Of a stretch of 64,000 nucleotides of DNA, positions 18,112 to 26,537 are shown piece by piece. The DNA comes from Calditrichia bacterium (GTDB lineage: Bacteria > Calditrichota > Calditrichia > RBG-13-44-9 > J075), in NCBI GenBank assembly GCA_020635015.1, contig JACKAP010000004.1, forward strand, positions 62,001 to 126,000, in the 5' to 3' direction. Each line of letters begins with the position of its first letter. Position 1 is the stretch's first letter. The notes beneath the pieces are model-generated. The model saw only the letters and a program-made list of their open reading frames with translations. It searched no databases and had not been told where the DNA came from. The position numbers were made by a program, and so were the translations under genes.

Positions 18112-18831
18112 ATGGGTAAAATATTAGAAGAAGATAAACCTGATCAGGAAACGGTCGCGGAAACGGAGCGCAATGGCAAAGAAACGGACGAGCCGGAAGC
18201 GGAGATGCCTTCTGAAAGCGGAGCGGATTCAGAAAATGCCGGCGATAACGACATCATCCCTGATGCTGAGATAGATGAAGCGGAAGCGCTTGAAACAACG
18301 GAATTAGCTGAAGAAACCGAAGAGCTGCCGGATGTGGAGACGGTCGAGATGGAAGATGTCTCTCCGGAGGAATTGACGGCACGTCTGATTAAGCGGGCTA
18401 AAATTGCCGAAGATCAGAACCTGCGGTTGCGGGCAGAATTCGCAAATTATAAACGGCGCATCGAAAAAGAACAATTCGAATATGTTCTCTACTCGAAAAG
18501 CGAGATTCTGAAGCATTTACTGCCGGTGGTTGATGATTTTAAATTAATGATCGACAAATCCTCTGCCAGTGAAAATAGTAACAGCGTTCTGGAAGGCGCC
18601 AGGATGATTTACGAAAAATTCGTTCAAATTCTGGAAAAAGAGGGCCTGGAAAAAATCGATGCACTAGGTCAGCAATTCGACCCAGAATTGCATGAAGCGT
18701 TGATGATGAAACCAACTGAAGTTGAATCGGAACATAATGTTATCGTGGAAGTTTTCCAGGATGGTTTCCGCCTGAAAGAGCGGCTATTGAGACCAAGCAA
18801 AGTGATTGTCGGCCAGTTCGAAAAAAACTAA
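18112..18831 (+). CDS. grpE: Nucleotide exchange factor GrpE
   Basis: Releases ADP from DnaK. The 239-residue protein has a very acidic, low-complexity N-terminal third (about residues 1-85). The dimerising long helix follows with RAEFANYKRRIEKEQ and LLPVVDDFKLMIDK. The C-terminal beta domain carries QQFDPELHEALMM and GFRLKERLLRPSKVIV, the GrpE signature. AAGGAGG precedes the ATG. The order dnaK then grpE is reversed compared with many grpE-dnaK-dnaJ operons. A strong terminator follows. Confidence 0.95.
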   Translation: MGKILEEDKPDQETVAETERNGKETDEPEAEMPSESGADSENAGDNDIIPDAEIDEAEALETTELAEETEELPDVETVEMEDVSPEELTARLIKRAKIAEDQNLRLRAEFANYKRRIEKEQFEYVLYSKSEILKHLLPVVDDFKLMIDKSSASENSNSVLEGARMIYEKFVQILEKEGLEKIDALGQQFDPELHEALMMKPTEVESEHNVIVEVFQDGFRLKERLLRPSKVIVGQFEKN

Positions 18832-18850
18832 ATTGTATAAACTGCGCTTG

Positions 18851-18886
18851 AAAAAAAAGGAAGGTGGAAACACCTTCCTTTTTTTT
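18851..18886. terminator. Strong bidirectional intrinsic terminator after grpE
   Basis: A 16-bp perfect stem with a GAAA tetraloop: eight As and GGAAGGTG on the left, CACCTTCC and eight Ts on the right. The A-run on one side and T-run on the other let it work on both strands. Confidence 0.92.
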
Positions 18887-19095
18887 GTTATGCACCTGAT
18901 TGTGATCCAGCGCTAAAAAAAAACAATTTAAATAAAATAATTATTGATTATTATAATTATTTGTTTATATATTTTCGTGGCATTAGACCCCAAGCTATTT
19001 CTTTTAACACCCACATTAAGTGGGCGGGATTGTTTTTTATAAATGGCGAAATTAAATTCCCCGAAAAACGCGGACAAAGATAAGAGGTACTCCCT
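18887..19095. other. AT-rich region upstream of csrA
   Basis: No gene is visible. Bases 18915-18972 are almost only A and T. A small hairpin CCCAC-ATTAA-GTGGG occurs at 19010-19024. The region probably carries the csrA promoter, but no -35/-10 pair stands out from the AT background. Confidence 0.5.
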
Positions 19096-19350
19096 ATGTT
19101 AGTATTAACAAGGAGGTTAGGTGAATCTATTAATATCGGTGACAACATCAAGATTACGGTTGTAGATATCGACGGTAAACAGGTGAAAATCGGTATAGAG
19201 GCACCTCGGGACATCGCGATTTTCCGTGAAGAAGTTTATGAGCGGATTAGACAAGAGAATATGCGTGCGGCTAATGCGTCATCGGATGATATCAAGAAAG
19301 CTGCCCAATTGCTTAAAAAAGATATCCGGGAAAAGACTCAGGATAAATAA
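19096..19350 (+). CDS. csrA: Carbon storage regulator CsrA (translational regulator)
   Basis: RNA-binding dimer that controls translation by binding GGA motifs in leaders. The 84 residues begin with MLVLTRRLGESINIGDNIKI and include KIGIEAPRDIAIFREEVYE with the conserved basic and hydrophobic RNA-binding positions. The C-terminus is longer than the usual ~61 residues, with a Lys-rich helix. It is monocistronic, with AGAGG before the ATG, and is not next to flagellar genes or fliW. CsrA is rare in Bacteroidota, which helps place the organism elsewhere in the FCB group. Confidence 0.95.
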   Translation: MLVLTRRLGESINIGDNIKITVVDIDGKQVKIGIEAPRDIAIFREEVYERIRQENMRAANASSDDIKKAAQLLKKDIREKTQDK

Positions 19351-19663
19351 ATCCATTTATTTTGATAACTGTCGTACCCGTTCTAACCCACCATTGCTAT
19401 TGATATTATGATATCACAGATCATAATATCAACCCTAACATCTGGCGTATCGGATCGATACCGCCCTGCATTTCTCCCTGCCATCTAAAGGATAATTCCC
19501 TGTTATTATGAGCCATTGACCAGTGAAACAGCCAAGCTGATTCCAGGTTTTTAACCAGCCAGTTTTTTTGTCGGAAGCGATTTGATTAGTTGCATTTGCG
19601 ATCAAAAATCGTTTATTTATGGAAATTTATAGTGGGGTTCAGCTATTAGAAAAAGGAATTTGC
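19351..19663. other. csrA-korA intergenic region with a 12-bp-arm inverted repeat
   Basis: About 310 bp without a gene. The only clear structure is TGATATTATGAT (19401-19412) and its exact complement (19420-19431), separated by seven bases. It is AT-rich with no T-run. It could be an operator-like palindrome for korAB or a weak terminator for csrA. Confidence 0.6.
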
Positions 19664-21496
19664 ATGAAACCGATTCAAGATATCGAAAGCGTTACGATAC
19701 GCTTTGCCGGGGATTCCGGAGACGGCATGCAGGTAACCGGGAATCAGTTCACCATCACCACTGCGATCGCCCGGAATGATTTGAGCACCCTCCCGGATTT
19801 TCCGGCTGAGATTCGTGCACCTGCCGGTACTCTCTATGGTGTTTCAGGATTTCAGATCCAGTTTAGCAGCGAACAGGTGCATACGCCGGGAGATGCCGCT
19901 GATGTGTTGGTGGCGATGAACCCGGCAGCATTGCAGGCCGGATTAAAATATTTGAAAAACAACGGGATTATCATTATCAACACCGATGCATTCTCTGACC
20001 GAAATCTGAAGATGGCTAATTTTCAGGAAAACCCCCTGGAGAATGGTCGCCTGAAAGGGTATCAGGTCTTTCCGGTGGAGATGTCTCGGCTGACCAAAGA
20101 AGCCTTGGAAACTGTGGACCTGAGCCATAAGGAAAAAGAACGCTGCAAGAATTTCTTTGCCCTGGGAATGATTTATTGGATGTACACCCGTTCGTTAGAC
20201 CCCACGGTTCAATGGATTGAAAAGAAGTTTGCCAGTAAACCGGTCTGGATCGAAGCAAATACCCTGGCACTGAAAGCCGGCCGCAATTATGCCGAAGCCA
20301 CGGAAATTTTTACCACTGCCTACCGGGTGGTCAAAGCGAAAATAGAACCGGGGATTTACCGTCAAATTACCGGCAATGAAGCGATTGCGATTGGATTGAT
20401 TGCCGCCGGGGAAAAGGCCGGTGTGAACATTTTTTATGGCAGTTACCCGATTACCCCGGCCAGTGAAGTGCTGCAGTATATGGCATTGTATAAAAATTTC
20501 GGAGTGAAAACCTTGCAGGCGGAAGATGAAATTGCCGCTATTGGCGCCGCCGTTGGGGCTTCGTTTGCCGGGAACATCGGTGTAACTGCCACCAGCGGCC
20601 CCGGGGTGGCGCTGAAGTCGGAATTTATGGGGTTTGCCGTGATGGTGGAACTGCCGCTGGTGATCATCAATATTCAGCGCGGGGGGCCAAGCACCGGGAT
20701 GCCGACCAAGACCGAGCAGGCCGATTTGCTGCAGAGCCTGTATGGGAGAAGCGGAGAAGCACCGATACCGGTGATCGCCGCCTCCAGCCCGGCCGATTGC
20801 TTTCATACCGCTTATGAAGCTGTTAAGGTCGCTACCCAGTTTATGACGCCGGTGATGATGTTGTCGGATGTGTACCTGGCCAATGGCGCCGAACCCTGGA
20901 AGATTCCCGATGTGGATAAATTGTCCCCGGTCGATATTCATTATGCCCGTGCCGGGGATGCGTATGCACCTTACCGGCGCAATGATAAAACCCTGGCGCG
21001 AAAATGGGCCCTGCCCGGCACACCCGGCCTGGAACACCGCCTCGGTGGTCTGGAGAAAGAAGACGTTACCGGGAACGTGTCTTATGATCCGGATAATCAC
21101 GATAAAATGACCCGTTACCGGGCAGAAAAAGTGGCGCGGATTGCGGATTTTGTCGAAGAACCGCAAATCTATGGCGAGCCGCAAGGGGATGTCTTGGTGA
21201 TCAGTTGGGGAAGCACCTATGGTACGGTGTTGACGGTGGTGGAGCGGCTGATCAAAGCAGGAAAGAAAGTCTCGTTCTATCATCTACGCTGGTTGAACCC
21301 ACTGCCCCACGGATTGGAAACCCATTTACAGAACTTTAAAAAGGTGCTGGTGCCGGAAATCAATCTGGGGCAGCTTCGCCAGATATTGCGCAGCCGTTAT
21401 CTGATAGATGTCACCGGCTTCAATAAGGTGCGCGGTCTGCCGATTTCCGTGCAGGAACTTCAGGCTGAAATCGAAAAAATGATCGAGGAGCTATAG
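19664..21496 (+). CDS. korA: 2-oxoacid:ferredoxin oxidoreductase, fused gamma-alpha subunit (probably 2-oxoglutarate)
   Basis: Together with KorB it interconverts a 2-oxoacid plus CoA and acyl-CoA plus CO2, with ferredoxin as electron carrier. The 610-residue protein is a gamma-alpha fusion. The N-terminal gamma domain has FAGDSGDGMQVTGNQF and FPAEIRAPAGTLYGVSGF. The alpha (pyrimidine-binding) domain starts near ITGNEAIAIGLIAAGEKAGV and has YPITPASEVL and QRGGPSTGMPTKTEQADLL. ATG 19664 follows AAGGA. An in-frame ATG 45 bp upstream would add an unconserved leader. Substrate cannot be fixed by eye. Confidence 0.92.
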   Translation: MKPIQDIESVTIRFAGDSGDGMQVTGNQFTITTAIARNDLSTLPDFPAEIRAPAGTLYGVSGFQIQFSSEQVHTPGDAADVLVAMNPAALQAGLKYLKNNGIIIINTDAFSDRNLKMANFQENPLENGRLKGYQVFPVEMSRLTKEALETVDLSHKEKERCKNFFALGMIYWMYTRSLDPTVQWIEKKFASKPVWIEANTLALKAGRNYAEATEIFTTAYRVVKAKIEPGIYRQITGNEAIAIGLIAAGEKAGVNIFYGSYPITPASEVLQYMALYKNFGVKTLQAEDEIAAIGAAVGASFAGNIGVTATSGPGVALKSEFMGFAVMVELPLVIINIQRGGPSTGMPTKTEQADLLQSLYGRSGEAPIPVIAASSPADCFHTAYEAVKVATQFMTPVMMLSDVYLANGAEPWKIPDVDKLSPVDIHYARAGDAYAPYRRNDKTLARKWALPGTPGLEHRLGGLEKEDVTGNVSYDPDNHDKMTRYRAEKVARIADFVEEPQIYGEPQGDVLVISWGSTYGTVLTVVERLIKAGKKVSFYHLRWLNPLPHGLETHLQNFKKVLVPEINLGQLRQILRSRYLIDVTGFNKVRGLPISVQELQAEIEKMIEEL

Positions 21497-21498
21497 AT

Positions 21499-22527
21499 AT
21501 GGCGGATAATCCTGCTGTTGATCAAAAAAGCGCTAAAGCAAACTTTGCCTCGGACCAGGATGTGCGCTGGTGTCCTGGATGTGGCGACTACGCCATTCTG
21601 GCCCAAATGAAAAAGGTGCTTCCGGAGATCGGGGTTCCCCGGGAAAAAGTAGTGTTCATTTCCGGTATCGGCTGCGCGAGCCGCTTTCCCTATTATATCA
21701 ATTCCTACGGCTTCCATACCATCCACGGGCGGGCACCGGCGGTTGCCACCGGCGTAAAACTGGCCAATCCGGAGTTGTCGGTGTGGATCATCACCGGCGA
21801 TGGCGACAGTCTGAGCATCGGCGGTAATCACCTCCTTCACCTCTGCCGGCGGAACCTGAATGTGAACATTATCTTGTTCAACAACCAGATTTACGGCCTC
21901 ACCAAAGGACAGTATTCACCGACATCCCCGGTCGGCAAGCGCACCAAGACCACGCCTTATGGTTCGTTGGATACGCCGTTTAATCCGATGTCCCTGGTGC
22001 TGGGTGCCGGGGCAAGTTTTGTTGCTCGTACCATCGACCGCGACACCAAACACATGGCTGCCACCTTCAAGCGAGCGGCAGCACATAAGGGCTGTTCTTT
22101 TGTGGAGGTATATCAGAATTGCATTATCTTCAACGATGGTGCTTTTCAGTCGGTCACCGATCCTAAAATCAAGCAGGAAAATCTGCTTTACCTGGAAGAT
22201 GGCCGGGAATTGGTTTATGGTGCCGATAACGACAAAGGAATTCGTCTGGAAGGGCTAAAGCTGGAAGCTGCTGCCCTGAATGGCCCGGAAAGTCGGAACG
22301 GATTATTAAAACACCAGGAAACAATGCCCGATGAGGCCTATACCTACCTGCTGTCAAAGATGACCGAGCGGCCCGATCTTCCGACGCCGATCGGAGTGTT
22401 CCGCGCCCTGGAGCGGCCGACCTACGATGAAGTGTTCATGCAGCAGATCGATGATGTGACCCAAAAGAAAGGCAAGGGCAACCTGAAAGAGCTTTTCATT
22501 ACCGGCAACACCTGGAAGGTGGATTAG
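21499..22527 (+). CDS. korB: 2-oxoacid:ferredoxin oxidoreductase, beta (TPP-binding) subunit
   Basis: The 342-residue beta subunit binds thiamine diphosphate. It has VRWCPGCGDYAILAQMKK with the conserved CPGCG, FISGIGCASRFPYY, and the TPP/Mg motif ITGDGDSLSIGGNHLLH followed by NNQIYGLTKGQYSPTSPVG. No separate ferredoxin-like delta subunit is encoded next to it, consistent with two-subunit Kor/Oor enzymes. It begins 2 bp after korA stops. Such enzymes serve anaerobic or reductive TCA-type metabolism. Confidence 0.93.
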   Translation: MADNPAVDQKSAKANFASDQDVRWCPGCGDYAILAQMKKVLPEIGVPREKVVFISGIGCASRFPYYINSYGFHTIHGRAPAVATGVKLANPELSVWIITGDGDSLSIGGNHLLHLCRRNLNVNIILFNNQIYGLTKGQYSPTSPVGKRTKTTPYGSLDTPFNPMSLVLGAGASFVARTIDRDTKHMAATFKRAAAHKGCSFVEVYQNCIIFNDGAFQSVTDPKIKQENLLYLEDGRELVYGADNDKGIRLEGLKLEAAALNGPESRNGLLKHQETMPDEAYTYLLSKMTERPDLPTPIGVFRALERPTYDEVFMQQIDDVTQKKGKGNLKELFITGNTWKVD

Positions 22528-22615
22528 GACTTTCAAGCAAGTTTTTGAAAAAGAGGATTTATGAATTGATGGGAAAAAATTAAACACCAATATTCATACG
22601 GTGTTCAATCAGAAG

Positions 22616-22676
22616 ATCCTGGGTACATAAAAAACGGTAGAGTGTTGTTCTCTACCGTTTTTTATGTACCCAGGAT
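22616..22676. terminator. Perfect 27-bp hairpin, bidirectional terminator between korB and tRNA-Ser
   Basis: Two perfectly complementary 27-base arms (22616-22642 and 22650-22676) flank a 7-base loop TGTTGTT. The stem contains AAAAAA opposite TTTTTT, so each strand sees a GC-rich inner stem (ACGGTAGAG) followed by Ts. It lies 2 bp from the tRNA-Ser 3' end and 89 bp from the korB stop. Confidence 0.85.
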
Positions 22677-22678
22677 TG

Positions 22679-22765
22679 CGGAGAGGGGGGGATTCGAACC
22701 CCCGATACCTGTAACAGTATACACGCTTTCCAAGCGTGCGCCTTCAGCCACTCGGCCACCTCTCC
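22679..22765 (-). tRNA. tRNA-Ser (GGA anticodon)
   Basis: Read on the minus strand: acceptor GGAGAGG pairs with CCTCTCC, D-arm GTGGCCGAGTGGCTGAAGG, anticodon loop CTTGGAAAG with GGA, a long variable arm as expected for class II tRNA-Ser, T-arm GGGGGTTCGAATCCCCC, discriminator G. CCA is not encoded. Its 5' end touches the stop codon of tadA, so it is likely processed from a tadA-containing transcript. Confidence 0.96.
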
Positions 22766-23230
22766 TTAATTGGTCTCCCGAAGTTTCCGAAAGAAATCGG
22801 TCAAAATCAAGGAGCACTTCTGTTCCAGCACACCGGGAACAACTTCCATCCGGTGATTTAACGCCGGTTGCTGTACCACATTGAGCACACTGCCGCAGGC
22901 GCCGGATTTGGGATCATGTGCACCATAAACCATCAGGGGAATCCGGGCCAGAACGCATGCCCCCGCGCACATGGCACAAGGTTCTAACGTCACGTAAAGC
23001 GTTGTATCAAGTAGTCGTCGGGAGTTAAGATGTTGGGCGGCAGCGGTAATCGCGATAATCTCTGCATGAGCAGTCGGGTCTTGCAGTTTTTCGATCTGGT
23101 TGTAACCCTTACCGATGATCTGGTTATCAAGAACAATCACTGCACCGACCGGAACTTCACCTTCTTGGTATGCTTTTTCTGCTTCCCGGAATGCCAGATT
23201 CATCCAATATTCGTGATTCTGTTCAAACAT
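22766..23230 (-). CDS. tadA: tRNA-specific adenosine deaminase TadA
   Basis: Deaminates A34 of tRNA-Arg(ACG) to inosine. The 154-residue protein has the zinc/catalytic motif TAHAEIIAI (His ligand and Glu proton shuttle). The second motif is LEPCAMCAGACVLARI (PCxxC zinc ligands). The start is the ATG whose complement is 23228-23230, behind GGAG. A longer frame reaching 23308 would run into the tRNA-Arg gene and was rejected. It lies between tRNA-Arg(ACG), its expected substrate, and tRNA-Ser, with no bases between its stop and the tRNA-Ser. Confidence 0.95.
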   Translation of the reverse strand: MFEQNHEYWMNLAFREAEKAYQEGEVPVGAVIVLDNQIIGKGYNQIEKLQDPTAHAEIIAITAAAQHLNSRRLLDTTLYVTLEPCAMCAGACVLARIPLMVYGAHDPKSGACGSVLNVVQQPALNHRMEVVPGVLEQKCSLILTDFFRKLRETN

Positions 23231-23278
23231 CTGGCTCCAGCCGCCGCATCGGATCACAAGTTCTACTATTAACGCGTT

Positions 23279-23355
23279 TGGTACGCCCGGGAGGACTCGA
23301 ACCCCCAACCTCTTGATCCGTAGTCAAGCGTTCTATCCAGTTGAACTACGGGCGC
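23279..23355 (-). tRNA. tRNA-Arg (ACG anticodon), CCA encoded
   Basis: Read on the minus strand: acceptor GCGCCCG with CGGGCGT, D-arm TAGTTCAACTGGATAGA, anticodon loop CTACGGA with ACG, T-arm GGGGGTTCGAGTCCTCC, discriminator A and encoded CCA (23279-23281). A34 should be converted to inosine by TadA, encoded 48 bp downstream on the same strand. Confidence 0.96.
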
Positions 23356-23497
23356 ATGTGTAAACAGATAGCTTCGTTTCTGTTTAACAGGCACCAAATT
23401 TATAGTTTCATTTTTGACTTTCAAAGCAGTTTTTTAATTATTTTGTATTTTACTCGCGTGGTTTATCACTATATTCCGCTCTTGTCCGGGAGCCAAT

Positions 23498-24481
23498 ATG
23501 GATCGATACGAGAAGCAATATACAGACGCGCTGCGTTTTATCGATGAACGCGATAATTTCCTGATCACGACGCATATTAATGCGGACGGTGATGCTTATG
23601 GTTCAACCCTGGCAACCGCCTATTGGTTGCAGGCGTTGGGAAAGCGAAGCACCGTGGTTTTTCATGATTCTCCCCGGGAGGAAAAATACCGTTTCCTGAG
23701 GGGATGGGGGGATATTATCGATTGTCAGCAGGGTGCAGCCTCCCAATTTGATGCTGCGATTGTGCTGGATGTCCCCAACCGCAAACGCATCGGTGATGCG
23801 GCCGATTTACTGCCCCCGGCGGCGCACTGCCTGAAGATCGACCACCACCCTGAGGAAGAGCATTTCGCCGATTTCCGCCTGGTGGACACCGGCGCCAGTT
23901 CGACCTGCCAGCTGATCTATGAAATCGTTTGCCGGAGCACGGTGGCGTTTGATACGGAATTGGCTACCCTGATCTTCAGCGGGCTGATCTATGATACCGG
24001 GAGATTCTCTTTCTCCAATACCCGGTCGCGCGATTTTGAGATTGCCGCACAGCTGACCGCGTATGGCGTGCGGCCGAATGAAGTTGCCACCCGGCTGTTT
24101 TTCAGCAATAGTTACCAGACCATGAAAATCATCGGTTATGGGCTGGCGAACATGGAATCCTTTCTGGATGGCCGGATCAATGTCATTTATCTGCCTCATG
24201 AGATTGTCGCGCAAGCCGGGCAGGCAGATCTGGATGAACTGGCCAACTACAGCAGCGCGGTACGGGGGGGAGAGGTCGGCTTGTTTATGCGCGAAATAGA
24301 TGGTGAACATTTGAAAATCAGTTTCCGCTCCCGGGGCCGGGTGGATGTGAATAGGGTCGCCCGCCAATTTGGCGGCGGCGGACACGTTCATGCGGCCGGC
24401 TGCCGCTGCCGGCTTCAGGGGAAACCGGATGATATTAAAATGCGGATCGTTGCGGAAATCGCGAAGCAGTTGGATACTTGA
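23498..24481 (+). CDS. nrnA: DHH/DHHA1 phosphoesterase, NrnA-like (nanoRNase / pAp phosphatase)
   Basis: NrnA-type enzymes degrade short oligoribonucleotides and 3'-phosphoadenosine 5'-phosphate; some hydrolyse pApA. In this 327-residue protein the DHH domain shows TTHINADGDAYGS (motif I), IVLDVPNRKRIG (motif II) and KIDHHPEEEHF (DHH motif). The C-terminal DHHA1 domain shows QFGGGGHVHAAGCR. CGGGAG precedes ATG 23498. It diverges from the tRNA-tadA group across 142 bp. Which nucleotide it prefers in vivo cannot be told from the sequence. Confidence 0.9.
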   Translation: MDRYEKQYTDALRFIDERDNFLITTHINADGDAYGSTLATAYWLQALGKRSTVVFHDSPREEKYRFLRGWGDIIDCQQGAASQFDAAIVLDVPNRKRIGDAADLLPPAAHCLKIDHHPEEEHFADFRLVDTGASSTCQLIYEIVCRSTVAFDTELATLIFSGLIYDTGRFSFSNTRSRDFEIAAQLTAYGVRPNEVATRLFFSNSYQTMKIIGYGLANMESFLDGRINVIYLPHEIVAQAGQADLDELANYSSAVRGGEVGLFMREIDGEHLKISFRSRGRVDVNRVARQFGGGGHVHAAGCRCRLQGKPDDIKMRIVAEIAKQLDT

Positions 24482-24551
24482 TGCTTCCCGAAGGCTTTCG
24501 GGATGGATGTTGGATGGTTTGTTCCTTTGTTGTTAGCCAGCATCCAGCATC
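24482..24551. repeat. Inverted short-period repeat (GATG/CATCCAGCATC) with nested hairpin
   Basis: Starts at the nrnA stop codon. A nested hairpin TCCCGAA-GGCT-TTCGGGA (24486-24503) is followed by GGATGTTGGATGG. The far arm is CCAGCATCCAGCATC (24537-24551). Confidence 0.7.
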
Positions 24552-24593
24552 GCTAAGAAAGCCGGATAAATCTTCACTACAATACGGGAGCGC

Positions 24594-25007
24594 ATGGTGG
24601 AAACTGGCAAGCAGCCGATTGTGCCGGTGCTGGCGGGATTGATTTACGACGCAGCCGGAAAACTGCTGATCGCCCGGCGGAAAGCGGGCCTGGCCAATGG
24701 CGGAAAGTGGGAGTTCCCCGGCGGTAAGCTGCAGCAGGGAGAATCGCCGGAAGCCTGCCTGGAACGGGAAATAGCCGAGGAACTGGGGATCTCGATTGCT
24801 GTAGAACGGCCCTATTTACTGGTGAATCATGAATACCCGGACAAATCGATTCTACTGATCAGCTATATCTGCCGCTTCCGCGGAGGTGAGTGGCAATTGA
24901 CCGATCATGACCGGGTGGAATGGCGCAGCGCGGCGCAATTGACTGAAGTTGAATTTTCCGCGGCAGATGTGCCCATCGTAAATAAGATTATCGGTTGCGA
25001 TCGATAA
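24594..25007 (+). CDS. mutT: NUDIX hydrolase, MutT-like (8-oxo-dGTP diphosphatase type)
   Basis: Probably sanitises oxidised nucleotides. The 137-residue protein begins with a hydrophobic strand PVLAGLIYDAAGKLLIARR. It carries a complete NUDIX box from GGKLQQGESPEACLE to REIAEELGI, matching the G-x5-E-x7-R-E-U-x-E-E-x-G-U pattern exactly. WEFPGGK before the box is typical of MutT and CTP-pyrophosphohydrolase-like members. GGGAG precedes the ATG. Substrate is inferred from resemblance only. Confidence 0.87.
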   Translation: MVETGKQPIVPVLAGLIYDAAGKLLIARRKAGLANGGKWEFPGGKLQQGESPEACLEREIAEELGISIAVERPYLLVNHEYPDKSILLISYICRFRGGEWQLTDHDRVEWRSAAQLTEVEFSAADVPIVNKIIGCDR

Positions 25008-25182
25008 AATAAACGCTCATTTTTTGACCACCGGCACGAATGGATGACGATATTTCTGATAAATTTAGAATTGGCCTCAGGATTTCCGGCGGCCATCCGA
25101 CCATAATCAAATAAGTATCTTCGACCAGGCCGCTGGGTGGTAAACGGTGGTAACGTGTTGTTTTTCATTAGGAGCGTGAGCG

Positions 25183-25488
25183 ATGGATTTTAAACTGGTA
25201 CAAGAGGACGGGTTAATTCGAGTGAATATTCTCGGCGCCGTCGACAATGAAAATGCCGAAGAACTCAAGCAGCATTTTCAGGAACTGTTGAAGCGCAATT
25301 TTGACGAGGCGGTTTTTGACCTGACCTATGTGCCGTTCATTACCAGCTCGGGCATCGGCAAATTGCTCATCTTTTACAAGAATATCGTTGCCAAAGGCAA
25401 AAAGATGCGTATCAAGGGCATCAACGACAACCTGCTGGAATTGTTTAAATCGATTAAACTGGACCAGCTTTTCCCCATCGAACCATAA
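25183..25488 (+). CDS. STAS-domain anti-sigma-factor antagonist
   Basis: A 101-residue single STAS domain of the SpoIIAA/RsbV class. The segment VFDLTYVPFITSSGIGKLL contains the phosphorylatable serine (Ser55/Ser56) in the usual SSG context. In such systems the unphosphorylated form binds and removes a serine-kinase anti-sigma factor. AGGAGC lies upstream of the ATG. It is 13 bp from the next gene, which encodes a response regulator fused to a kinase-type ATPase domain, its likely partner. Confidence 0.9.
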   Translation: MDFKLVQEDGLIRVNILGAVDNENAEELKQHFQELLKRNFDEAVFDLTYVPFITSSGIGKLLIFYKNIVAKGKKMRIKGINDNLLELFKSIKLDQLFPIEP

Positions 25489-25501
25489 CGGCTGATCTTC
25501 C

Positions 25502-26422
25502 ATGAACTACCATGAAAATTGCCTGCTCATTGTCGATGATGAAGCATTTATACTCAATATGCTGGCGGATTACTTTGCCGGGCTGTCCTACACGGTACTG
25601 ACCGCCGCAAATGCAGAAGCGGCGATGAAGCTGCTTAATTCCGGGGAAAAGGTCTCGCTGATCATTACCGATATCGATCTGCCCGGCATCTCCGGCATCG
25701 AGCTGCTCAAGATTACCCGGGAAACCCGTCCGGAGGTGCCGGTGGTGATCATTACCGGCCTGAAGACCCTTGATTTTGCCATTTCGGCGATTAAACACGG
25801 TGCGCAGGATTATATTCCCAAGCCGTTCGAGCTCGGCGAGGTGCGCAAGGTCGTGGAAAAAGTGCTGCGTTACCGAAAACGATCTGAAAAAAAAGATCGC
25901 ATCTTTCAGTATGCCAGCGCCATGAATATTAACTTTGATATTCCCACCAAAGACATCGATGCCAGCGTGGTGGCCAGCTACCTGGCGCGCTTTCTGCTGA
26001 ATGCCGGCTTCTGCTCGAAGGACGAATTCCATCAGTTTTACGTCGCTTTTATGGAGACGCTGATCAATGCGATCGAACATGGCAATCTGGAATTGCCCTC
26101 CTCGATCAAGGGCAGTGATTTTGAGAAAATTACTTTTTTCGAAGAATTGCGCGAGCAGCGGATGAAAGCAGCGCCCTACAACGAGCGGATGGTGCGGGTC
26201 GCGTTTATGTTCAATCCCCGCTGTTTTTCCCTGACGGTGACCGATGAAGGGCCCGGCTTTGACTGGCAACAGTATCATGGGGGCGAGCGGCACAACTACC
26301 AGGTGAGCACCAAACCCTACGGCCGCGGATTTATGCTGATCCATCATATCATCGACGAGGTTTATTTTAATGAAAAAGGGAACGCGATTACCCTCGTAAA
26401 ATCAAATGACGCCGAAGGATAA
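25502..26422 (+). CDS. Response regulator fused to RsbW/SpoIIAB-type HATPase (partner-switch kinase)
   Basis: A 306-residue two-domain protein. Residues 1-125 are a receiver domain with acidic pocket D12-D13, phospho-acceptor D57 (ITDIDLPG), and KPFE. Residues about 145-300 are an anti-sigma-type ATPase domain: N box FMETLINAIEHGN, G1 VTDEGPGFDW, G2 YGRGFMLIHHI, with no DHp domain. A phosphorylated receiver probably controls a serine kinase acting on the STAS protein encoded just upstream, joining two-component input to partner switching. An atypical insert (about residues 205-225) separates the N box from G1. Confidence 0.88.
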   Translation: MNYHENCLLIVDDEAFILNMLADYFAGLSYTVLTAANAEAAMKLLNSGEKVSLIITDIDLPGISGIELLKITRETRPEVPVVIITGLKTLDFAISAIKHGAQDYIPKPFELGEVRKVVEKVLRYRKRSEKKDRIFQYASAMNINFDIPTKDIDASVVASYLARFLLNAGFCSKDEFHQFYVAFMETLINAIEHGNLELPSSIKGSDFEKITFFEELREQRMKAAPYNERMVRVAFMFNPRCFSLTVTDEGPGFDWQQYHGGERHNYQVSTKPYGRGFMLIHHIIDEVYFNEKGNAITLVKSNDAEG

Positions 26423-26537
26423 ACCGCGGTTCCTATCACAGATATTTTTTGGGTTTTGTGATGTAGCATTGTTTTGCATTCAGGATGTTGTATTAAATTC
26501 CGGTACTAGGCATTTAACATGATAACCGGGGTATTGG

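Noticed and set aside
22766..23308. 180-residue version of TadA starting at 23308
   Set aside because: The first 26 residues would be read through the 3' part of tRNA-Arg; ATG at 23230 has a ribosome binding site and the family start.
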